DNA of 64,000 nucleotides. Source: Candidatus Chloroploca sp. Khr17. Lineage in GTDB: Bacteria > Chloroflexota > Chloroflexia > Chloroflexales > Chloroflexaceae. The position numbers were made by a program, and so were the translations under genes. Shown one piece after another: positions 42,585 to 50,100 of the stretch (within the stretch, counting starts at the first letter, position 1; each line of letters starts with the position of its first letter). The notes under the pieces were generated by a model. The model was not told where the DNA came from, ran no database searches, and was given only the letters and a program-made list of their open reading frames with translations. The DNA lies in the NCBI RefSeq assembly GCF_004138165.1, contig NZ_RYFF01000033.1, positions 1-64,000 on the forward strand, given 5' to 3'.

Positions 42585-43078
42585 GTGCAATACCTTTTCT
42601 GCACCTCATCCTTCGGCAAGTGTACCGTTTCGTCCGCATCCCAAGCTTGTAGTACAGCGATATACTCTGCTGTACCGAGCACCTCATGGTGCCGAAATTC
42701 ATCGAGAAGCCACAGAGTCCCGTGTACTTCCACCTGATCCAAAACTGCCAAACGTCGCAACTGGCGGTCATTAGTCAGAAGGATGCTCTCTCGACCCAGA
42801 GCTCGCGCTTGAACGAAGCCAAAGCAGTCGTATATGCTTGGCCCGCGCACAAGGCGCTTGACCTGTTCTGCTTCCCGAACCAATTCGCCAGATACGTCGA
42901 TAATTTCAAGTCCGGCCGCTTCAAGGATAGACCATTCAGGCTCTGGGATGCTCAGAAGTTCGAATTTTCGTACAGGGTAGACCACTGCCATGCGGTAGGG
43001 AAGGTCGAGCATCTTTCGCAAGAGCCCGACCTTGCGCAGGTCAATCAGGCAGCAACTATCATTCAGGATGATCCTCAT
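42581..43078 (-). CDS. PIN-domain protein, toxin partner of an XRE/ImmA gene
   Basis: A 165-residue PIN-like protein. ILNDSCCLIDLRKVGLL (Asp about residue 7) is the first acidic motif, SIYDCFGFVQARAL provides the central Asp, and ILLTNDRQLRRLA the last one (about D103). The 3' end of the upstream XRE/ImmA gene overlaps its start by 20 bases, so the two are translated as a unit. PIN toxins paired with an HTH-metallopeptidase protein are a recognised toxin-antitoxin arrangement. Predicted RNase. Confidence 0.75.
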   Translation of the reverse strand: MRIILNDSCCLIDLRKVGLLRKMLDLPYRMAVVYPVRKFELLSIPEPEWSILEAAGLEIIDVSGELVREAEQVKRLVRGPSIYDCFGFVQARALGRESILLTNDRQLRRLAVLDQVEVHGTLWLLDEFRHHEVLGTAEYIAVLQAWDADETVHLPKDEVQKRYCT

Positions 43079-44171
43079 AGCGTGCCGCTCGTCCTCCGTC
43101 TGGGCCTCTCACCTCTAATTCCACGTGCTGAAGAGGGCAATTGAGCAACTCCGCCGCTCGGGGGAGTGAAATCATCCGTTCGGCGAGCGCACGATAGACT
43201 AGTTGCTCAAATCGCATCGGCTGCTCGAATGATGGGCGCTCACCGAGGGCCATCGGTTCCGGTTCTTCGGTACGCCAGCGGCGCGCATAGGTACGAAATG
43301 CGTTCGTGACGGCTTCTGGTGACAGCATGTTCAGGTCACGTAGCCGCATCAGCAACGAGGCCGCCGAAACTCCATACAACTGCTTTAGCCGGATAATTTC
43401 ACGATAGGCGAAGGCGCGCCGGTCGTCTCCGACCTCATCACGGACATGCTTGGCCGGCACAAGGAACGCACCGGCAAAACGGTGCATTACGTGCTCCTTC
43501 TTCATCTCTGCTGCAACCCTAGGCATCACGGCGTGAGCGAGTTCATGGGTCAGGGTAAACCGTCGATGCTCGACATTGTGATTATGGCGGCTGATGATAA
43601 TCACCGATAACGGGTGCGCCTCCCCCTCCCGTTCTACGGTACAGGTCAAGCCAGCGACGTGCTCGGGCAAATCGACCTCGACAACCTTGAAGCCCTTCTC
43701 CTCTAATAGTGCAGTCACACTGGGAATGGGATCGCCTCCCAAGCCCCAGTAGTCACGCAACACCCCTGCCCGTGCTTCTGCGTCTTCCATAGAGGCTACC
43801 GGATCATGTTCGCGCAACGAACCTAGATCCACCTGGTCTTCATTCAGGCCTAGAACACCCTCCACCTCAAGATAACGTTCGACTGCATCAATGACCGCAG
43901 CCTCAACCCGCGCTCGATCCTGCTTGGTAGTCCCGCTGTGTTGTCGAAACTCTACCCCTGCAAGCCCCTCGACCTGGCTCGACATCAAAAAGTCTAGTGA
44001 CACGTCCAGAGCCTGACCCAACGAGACGAGCACGCGCGAGCTTGGATACATCACGCCGTCCTCATACTTCTTGATCGCTTGGTGGGTCACTTCGCCACCC
44101 ATCCGTTCTGCTAGATCACGCAGGGAGAGGCCCGCCCGCTTGCGAGCGAGCCGCAATCGTTGGGGAAACAT
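43059..44171 (-). CDS. XRE-type HTH with ImmA/IrrE metallopeptidase domain
   Basis: A 370-residue two-domain regulator. Residues ~1-62 are an XRE helix-turn-helix (FPQRLRLARKRAGLSLRDLAERMG; HQAIKKYEDGVMYPS). Residues ~150-280 are an ImmA/IrrE-like zinc protease with the motif LTHELAHAVM (His-Glu-x-x-His, about residues 204-208) and a downstream acidic/His segment (KKEHVMHRFAGAFLVP). The last ~70 residues resemble a second helical DNA-binding or toxin-binding part. Such proteins act as repressors that can cleave a partner. A strong palindrome lies 20 bases upstream of the start and AAGGAGGAGG precedes the ATG, so autoregulation with the coupled PIN gene is likely. Confidence 0.85.
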   Translation of the reverse strand: MFPQRLRLARKRAGLSLRDLAERMGGEVTHQAIKKYEDGVMYPSSRVLVSLGQALDVSLDFLMSSQVEGLAGVEFRQHSGTTKQDRARVEAAVIDAVERYLEVEGVLGLNEDQVDLGSLREHDPVASMEDAEARAGVLRDYWGLGGDPIPSVTALLEEKGFKVVEVDLPEHVAGLTCTVEREGEAHPLSVIIISRHNHNVEHRRFTLTHELAHAVMPRVAAEMKKEHVMHRFAGAFLVPAKHVRDEVGDDRRAFAYREIIRLKQLYGVSAASLLMRLRDLNMLSPEAVTNAFRTYARRWRTEEPEPMALGERPSFEQPMRFEQLVYRALAERMISLPRAAELLNCPLQHVELEVRGPDGGRAARYEDHPE

Positions 44172-44190
44172 GAACGAGCCTCCTCCTTAA

Positions 44191-44227
44191 GGTTTACAAA
44201 ATACATTTATATAATGTAATTGTAAAC
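44191..44227 (-). promoter_or_regulatory. Palindromic operator of the XRE/ImmA-PIN pair
   Basis: GGTTTACAA ... TTGTAAACC with inner ACAT ... ATGT forms a 37-base inverted repeat centred on TTATATAA, immediately upstream of the ribosome binding site. Its AT-rich centre overlaps probable -10 sequences. It is the expected binding site for the XRE repressor encoded next to it. Confidence 0.65.
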
Positions 44228-44265
44228 CCAAGGTTGCCATCTGTCAATAGAGCAGGTCGTGCGTT

Positions 44266-44493
44266 ATAGGGCGATTGCATCTTCCTGCCGTGGCCGTGAA
44301 CGGCTCGGCTCCTCGACAGCAAAGGCCACGCAGGTGGCCTCATCCAGCCGGCGAAGGCCACCTGCGTGGCCTCATCCAGCCGGCGAAGGCCGACTTTGCC
44401 CAGCGTAGCCGAGGCGTTTACGCCGACGGTCTGGACGGATGAGCGCGATCCGCGAGCAGAGCGGCCCCACGAACGGAAGATGCAATCGCCCTA
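44266..44493. mobile_element. 228-base element with perfect 19-base terminal inverted repeats
   Basis: The termini 44266-44284 and 44475-44493 are exact inverted copies (TAGGGCGATTGCATCTTCC). The interior holds a direct duplication of a ~33-base unit (GCCTCATCCAGCCGGCGAAG) and short inverted repeats (AAGGCCACGCAGGTGGCCT). There is no coding capacity, so MITE-like. Related ends occur at 5237, 7624 and possibly 26347. It fills most of the gap between the XRE/ImmA gene and the PD-(D/E)XK gene. Confidence 0.7.
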
Positions 44494-44591
44494 GTAGGCG
44501 GCCTTGCGGCTCTATGAAGCGAACCCAAGTTTATGCTACAATTGAACTCATACGCTCATTCGTTTTTGTGCGATAGCAAGGATATACGTTC

Positions 44592-45770
44592 ATGACCTCA
44601 ACGCCAACGATACCCCTTGACCCAATCCTTCGCGCCTTAAAGGACTCCCCGCTTTTTCAACTCTCGCTCGCATCCAAAGAGTTGTTTCATAGTAACTTTC
44701 TGGCTTGGTTGTGTGAAACCTATCCGAACGCCGCCGGTCACCTCTTCGCACGCTTTCTCAAACAGCCGCCACTAACCTATGAGCATCTGAAGGTCGACCG
44801 TGAACGAAACAAAATCGATTTGTGGCTTGAATATTCAGGCGGCGAGGCACTAATCATCGAGAATAAAGTCAAAAGTTTGCCTACGCTAGCGCAATTGCAA
44901 GAGTACACAGCCAAGATCCAGAATAAAGCGCAAACTAGCTTTCTGCTGCTGAGTCTTACACGCCCTACCTTCTTGCCGCTTCACGAAACTACCATCCCTA
45001 TATCTGACGGTGTGGTGTGGCACTCTCTCACGTACCGCGAACTAGCGAGTAAACTCCGCGATCTGCTGCCTGACATTACTGCGGTTAACAGCTATCATGG
45101 GCAACTACTCCGCGATTATACCGATTTCATCACGCAGCTTGATGCACTCCAAACCCGCTTTATCATCAATTGGGATGACGACAATAGTAATTTTTTTGGC
45201 GGACAGCAAGACATCCAGCGGCTCAGATCCATCCGTCTCCACGACGTTATCGATAAAATGCGCTATGCGCAGCTGGCCCAACAGATTACTGCGGTGCTTC
45301 GGACTGATGGCTTCCGAACCGACAACCAGAATTTCTGGCGCGGACAAGTAGGACAGGTATTCGTCGACCATGGTATGACTCGCGGTACCGGTCTCTTTGA
45401 CTTCAAATACTGCTTAATGAATAAAGATCGCTTTGGCACACCAGTGATCTTGGGGATACAAATCCAAGGGGCTGATTTCCGACTCGTGGTTGAGGTTGGT
45501 GATCGCATCCGCGCGCCCAAGATCGCGGCAGCGTTACGCCAACCCAAAGATGGGAATCAGGTGTGGTTCAACTTTGGATTGCTACCCTCTGGGTCAGAAG
45601 AACGTCCGAAGAAACATGCATTCAACCAATATAGTGGACAGTTCCTGTACCGCTGGAAGCGTATCGAAAGCATTGCACCACAACATTTGGTGGATATCAT
45701 TGTCGCCTACGCACACCTGATACGGGCAAATGAAACGATACTCTGCCAGCAGATCGAAGCCATTCCATAA
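44592..45770 (+). CDS. PD-(D/E)XK nuclease superfamily protein
   Basis: A 392-residue protein of the PD-(D/E)XK superfamily (PF14281-like). The N-terminus SKELFHSNFLAWLCETYP is the family start, and RNKIDLWLEYSGGEALIIENKVKS (residues ~76-98) holds the catalytic Asp, Glu-x-Lys. QLQEYTAKI follows as the usual alpha-helix, and FLLLSLT the last core strand. The C-terminal half (~200-392) has no family I recognise but includes a repeated strand pattern (NFWRGQVGQVFVDHG; FDFKYCLMNKDRFGTPVILGIQIQG). Members occur in defence islands and are assumed DNA nucleases; this copy's target is unknown. A TACAAT at 44537-44542 could be its -10. Confidence 0.78.
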   Translation: MTSTPTIPLDPILRALKDSPLFQLSLASKELFHSNFLAWLCETYPNAAGHLFARFLKQPPLTYEHLKVDRERNKIDLWLEYSGGEALIIENKVKSLPTLAQLQEYTAKIQNKAQTSFLLLSLTRPTFLPLHETTIPISDGVVWHSLTYRELASKLRDLLPDITAVNSYHGQLLRDYTDFITQLDALQTRFIINWDDDNSNFFGGQQDIQRLRSIRLHDVIDKMRYAQLAQQITAVLRTDGFRTDNQNFWRGQVGQVFVDHGMTRGTGLFDFKYCLMNKDRFGTPVILGIQIQGADFRLVVEVGDRIRAPKIAAALRQPKDGNQVWFNFGLLPSGSEERPKKHAFNQYSGQFLYRWKRIESIAPQHLVDIIVAYAHLIRANETILCQQIEAIP

Positions 45771-45820
45771 TGGCCCGTTTGCGGCAATCGCTTCTTTTTT
45801 CGCGGGCGACCGGAGGATCT

Positions 45821-46084
45821 ATGATAACCTGGGAGTATCGCGTGTTTCGCGAGGATGATGGGGACTATATCATTCGTGAAGTCCTCTATGACGAGCAGGG
45901 ACAGATCTTTGGATGTACGATAGATGCCATCGGGACACTATCACACCGCATCCCATCAGGCACGGTATATCCACATCCTATATCAGTGTACAATGAGGAA
46001 GGGGAAAGTGATGAAGCGCAAGACGCAAGGCGTATACGATCTGACAAAGCGCGTACTTCAAACGATGAATTCACCATATTCTGA
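45821..46084 (+). CDS. Small hypothetical protein (WEYRVFRED type)
   Basis: An 87-residue protein that starts MITWEYRVFREDDGDYIIREVLYDEQG, a pattern I associate with small uncharacterised proteins of Chloroflexota and cyanobacteria, often beside toxin-antitoxin or defence genes. The ATG at 45821 is chosen for its GGAGG; the frame opens earlier at 45770 inside the nuclease stop. The last ~20 residues read over the start of the next gene in another frame, so the natural C-terminus may differ. Function unknown. Confidence 0.55.
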   Translation: MITWEYRVFREDDGDYIIREVLYDEQGQIFGCTIDAIGTLSHRIPSGTVYPHPISVYNEEGESDEAQDARRIRSDKARTSNDEFTIF

Positions 46085-46292
46085 GGATATCATCGAAGAA
46101 GTGTTTTTGGCTATAGAGGCAAACACTGAATGGCTACAGAATTATAAGGAACTTAACGGTACATTAGGGAATAAAGTTGTAAACTCTTGGATAGGGCGGT
46201 ATGTAAAAGAAATAGCTGCCATGAAGACTATCCGAGAGGTTCCAGCAAAGCGCAGCTACCTCATTAAGGATTACACAAAGCTGTCGTATTAG
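46011..46292 (+). CDS. Small helical hypothetical protein overlapping the previous gene
   Basis: A 93-residue basic helical protein (YDLTKRVLQTMNSPYSEDIIEEVFLAIEANTEWL ... NKVVNSWIGRYVKEIAAM). GAGGAAGGGG just upstream supports the start at 46011, which lies 74 bases inside the 45821 gene in a different frame. It is AT-richer than its surroundings. The amphipathic pattern and the tight placement suggest a partner of the preceding protein, possibly a toxin-antitoxin-like or nuclease-accessory pair. I do not recognise a named family. Confidence 0.55.
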   Translation: MKRKTQGVYDLTKRVLQTMNSPYSEDIIEEVFLAIEANTEWLQNYKELNGTLGNKVVNSWIGRYVKEIAAMKTIREVPAKRSYLIKDYTKLSY

Positions 46293-46388
46293 TTTGCAAT
46301 CCCGCCGCCCAACATCGCGTGCAGGTCGCGCCGCTGGCGCAGCCCGACCGTCGGCAGTTTCTACAATGTATATCATCGCGCGCTGACA

Positions 46389-46472
46389 TCAGTGTCGATC
46401 TACGAACCTGCCAGCGGCGCACCTAACGCTGAGCGAAAGATGATCGGTGTCCAGCACGTACAGTCTGCTCAT
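46389..46472 (-). pseudogene. Truncated VapC-like toxin start
   Basis: A 27-residue remnant whose first residues, MSRLYVLDTDHLSLS, are a VapC PIN start with the first catalytic Asp. The ATG overlaps the antitoxin stop (ATGA). After about 16 codons the sequence is unrelated to the PIN family and stops. So the toxin was lost while its antitoxin survives. The break lies beside repeat-like GCGCCAGCGGCGC sequence. Confidence 0.65.
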
Positions 46473-46777
46473 GGTGTCGGAAACTCGGCATCAACCGCCA
46501 TGCAGTACGTGCTGATCGCCTCCTGAAACGCCTCCCACGAGAGATCATCCGCCCAGATCCCGCCCGCCCGTAGCCAGGAATCATCCACCGGTGCCGCCAG
46601 GACGGGAAGATCGACCTGGACAATATGGCTACGGGCCTGCAAATCGGCGAGGGCCGCGTGCAGAGCAGTAAGAGCCTCGGCCTCGCTCGCACCGGTGGCA
46701 ACCACATCCGAGAGTGCCAGAGCACGAGCCGTAAGATGATTATCGGCGTCACGGGTCACGAGTACTGCAGTGCTCAT
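46469..46777 (-). CDS. Orphan antitoxin-like protein
   Basis: A 102-residue protein beginning MSTAVLVTRDADNHLTARALALSDVVATGASEAEALTALHAALADL. This is a HicB-like or DUF-type antitoxin fold in which a short beta-hairpin precedes helices. The C-terminal AGGIWADDLSWEAFQEAISTY is a typical acidic toxin-binding tail. The start at 46777 gives good spacing from AAGGGAAG. Its toxin partner is reduced to ~16 codons, so it may now be a stand-alone regulator or immunity protein. Confidence 0.65.
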   Translation of the reverse strand: MSTAVLVTRDADNHLTARALALSDVVATGASEAEALTALHAALADLQARSHIVQVDLPVLAAPVDDSWLRAGGIWADDLSWEAFQEAISTYCMAVDAEFPTP

Positions 46778-46980
46778 AGCAAACTTCCCTTCCACCCCGT
46801 CTCAGTCACTACTGGGGTCGATCGCATGCATATATGCGTTCATATTCTCACCAGGTCGTGCATACCATCCTGGCACACAGCATCTTCATCGCTCGACGTC
46901 AGCCCACGCGTAAGTAGTCTGTCACCGAAGTTTTCTTCTCTACCTCTGGCACCACTATCCGTCGCATACTTGGCGTCCAG

Positions 46981-47072
46981 ATGCGGTCGCAACACCCTTT
47001 GCGCCTTGGCGCCTTTGCGTCAAATCATGCGGTCGCAACACCCTTTGCGCCTTGGCGCCTTTGCGCCAAATC
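46981..47072. repeat. 46-base tandem duplication of the GCGCC(T/A)TTGCG repeat
   Basis: Two near-identical 46-base units start ATGCGGTCGCAACACCCTTT and contain GCGCCTTGGCGCCTTTGCG. They differ only near the end (GTCAAATC against GCCAAATC). Each unit is itself partly palindromic (GCGCCTTGGCGC). The rest of the 46778-47193 gap shows nothing I recognise. Confidence 0.8.
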
Positions 47073-47193
47073 CGGCCAACCAAGCCCCGTTTGCGAACAT
47101 GCAACCCCAAATTGAGAGCAAATTACGAGGAAGCAGCGTAGCATATCTGCTATGCTACGAGAGATGTTTTCATGCGCAGGGAATGGGGTGCCT

Positions 47194-50100
47194 ATGAAGC
47201 GGTCAGAGCATGTGCTTATTAGTATCGAAGCCGCAGCATCAGAAATCAATAAGACTACGAATCTCGATCAGGTCTTGTTGCAGATCTGTCAGGTTGCCGT
47301 GCAACTCTTCGATATTGATCATAGCGGGCTCGTGCTTTTTGATAAAGACGGTGATAGTGGCAAGGTCGTGGCTGAATTCCCTGATCTGGGGACGCTCGGA
47401 ACGCGGATTCCGGTTCGTGGCATTCCTGCCGAAGAACGCCTCATCTATCAGCAAGAGCCGATCTTGCTCAATGCCGTTCCCGAAACACCCGCCGCTGAAC
47501 TTGGCCCGGTAGCGCAGACCTTTGCGAGCTTTGCGATTCGTGCCATCCTTGTCGTGCCTGTGGTCAGCGAGGGCCGCGTGATTGGCTCGTTTAGTCTCGA
47601 TGCGATCGAGCATCCGTATACCTTTACCGAAGAGGATATTGAGTTATGCCGCATCTTTGCAGCCAACATTGCGACGGCCCTCGCCAAGGCCCGGCTGGTG
47701 CGTGAAGCGCAGGAGCACGAAAAACAGGTCGTGATGCTGCGGACGATGGCCAATACGCTCACCGCTGAGTATGATCAGCGGCAGTTGCTCGATCTGATTT
47801 TGATGCAGGCGGCCCAACAGTTGCACGCCCACGGTGGCGGCATCTATGTCTATGATGCGCGCCAGCAGGCGTTCTTGCTCGGCAGTGTCTATGGGCATGT
47901 TGATCATCCCCTTGCGCTCCACGTGGCGCAACACGAGGGCATCGTAGGCATGCTGGTGGCCCAGGAACTTCCCTTTCTCATCGTCTCTGATTATGCGAAT
48001 TGGGCCGAACGGGTCAGCACTTATCACGATGTGAGCCCCTTCGAGGCGGTGATTGCGGTGCCAATTCGCTGGCAGATGCAGCCCGTTGGGGTGCTCTTTG
48101 TTGATGCCGAACGTGGGCGCGTCTTTACAACCCAGGATGCTAGTCTGTTGCGCGTGTTTGCCGATTATGCCGCCCTTGCCCTCGGCAATGCGCTTTTGCA
48201 TCATACCCGCGAGGTAGCGGCGGCGCAGCTCGAACGCGTGCTCACCGGTCTCGAAACGCTTGTGCAGACGATGCGTGGCCCGAACCTTGACGAGCAGGTG
48301 CAGTCCATCGCCAATCAACTTGCGACACCGCCGCCGCTTCCCGAACCGCCGTTTCCCCTGCCCAAACAACGCGACGACGATCCCCAACTCACGCGGCGGA
48401 TCAACCAACTCTTTGCCAATGTCCGCACGACGCTTATCCGCCCGACTGCCCCCCCTCCCCAAGCTACGCCCGACCCTGGCTGGCCGTCGCTCATCGCCCA
48501 GGCGCCCGGGGCCATGCTGTTGACGGATCATACCGGGAAGGTGGTTGCAGCCTCACCATGTGCCGCTACGTTGCTGGGGTACCCTGCCGCAATGCTCCCT
48601 GAACAGACGCTCGGTTCCCTCATGGTCGAGCCACAAGCGCTGCCCAGGTTGCTCGGCGCGCTCATCAGCAACCCCAAGGCGTGCCTCGTCGAAGAGGTCG
48701 GCCTGGCTACCGCCCACCACCAGGTGCTGCTCGTCAAGTTGCGCGCTCGCCAGTGCTACCTGCCAGGGGAAGACCAGGACGGTATCGTCCTCACCTTCGA
48801 AGCACTGCCCCACTTGCCCGTAGCGCAGACCCACCACGCGTTGCTCGCCCAGGCCAGTAAAATGCTGACGCTTGCCGATGGGTTACCTGAAGCGTTGCGC
48901 AGCCTCGGCGACGAACTTGTGAAACGCCTGAGCCTGACTTGCTGCCGAATCTATCTTGCCGACACCGCCGAACAACTGGTGCTTCAGTCCAGTCAAGCCG
49001 TGTCGGGCCTCGCCTGGCATCCCGGTCTCGGCAAGACGATGGTGATCAGCGCATGGCCTGAACTGGCGAGTGCTATGCAGCAGACAGGATCCACAGTGAT
49101 CAATCAGCCTCAGGCATGGGGCCTGCAAACAGGGTTGCCCTCGAGCGTGCGCAGTGTCGTGCTGATGCCCTTGCGCCACCGTGATCGCCTGGTGGGCCTC
49201 CTTGAACTCGGGCGCGGCGTCGCAACGACCAGGTCAGATTTTGTCGAAGAGGACTGCGCCTTGATCGAGGATCTTGCCACGCATACAGCCCCGCTGATTG
49301 ACCGTATGCGCCAGCAAGAATTGAACGAATACTATCAAAATCGCCTCGACCAGATGGAACGCGCCGTACGCACGCTGCGGGCCGATCACGATACCAGTCA
49401 ATTACGCAATGAGATCCTGCGGCTAGCCGTTGATATGTTGCGCCAGACGATGGGTGTCTTTTATCTGGTGCGGCCCCACCTTGGTGAAGTTGAAATCGCG
49501 CATGTCTATGGCTTGCCCGAAGCCCTGCTCGGCTATGTCCATCAGGCCAGCATCGGCCTGGTCGGGCCGGTGGTTCAGACCTGCTCGTCACTGGTCGGTT
49601 TTTCCGTGGCTGACGATCCGGCGGATCCCCTGGCACTCTATCGCTGGCACAACGCGTATGCCGCGCCGATCGAATGCGGGGGTGAACTGGTTGGCGTGGT
49701 GCTGGTCGGTGGCGTGCGCCGCGATACCGCACGGCGTGAGATTGATTTGACCGTGTTAAACCGCTTTGTCTGGCAGGCTGCCGCGGTCTTGCAAACCGCT
49801 CAGTTGTCGGGCCGCGAACAGCGCGTCGTCTTGCGGATGGCCCTGCTCGGCCAGTTGAGTCGTTTCTGCCAGGAGACGACCAGCAAAGATTTGATGGTGC
49901 ATGCCTTTTTGACGGCGATTACCGCCGGCTATGGGCTGCGCTTCAATCGTGGGATCGTTTTTCTACTCAATGAACGCCAGGATTATCTGATCGGCCACAT
50001 GGGCATCGGCCATATGAGTCTTGAACAGGCCAACGAGGATTGGGCGACCCTTGAACAGGATGGGATGACGACCTTCCAGACCTATCTGGAACACCTGAGC

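Noticed and set aside
46305-46430. Possible integron attC site (GCCCAAC ... ACCTAAC)
   Set aside because: The two core-like heptamers are in the same orientation on the plus strand instead of the RYYYAAC ... GTTRRRY order needed, and no integrase is present.
47644-48531. Minus-strand open frame inside the giant kinase gene
   Set aside because: The sense frame encodes continuous GAF/PAS sequence; the antisense translation has no recognisable family.
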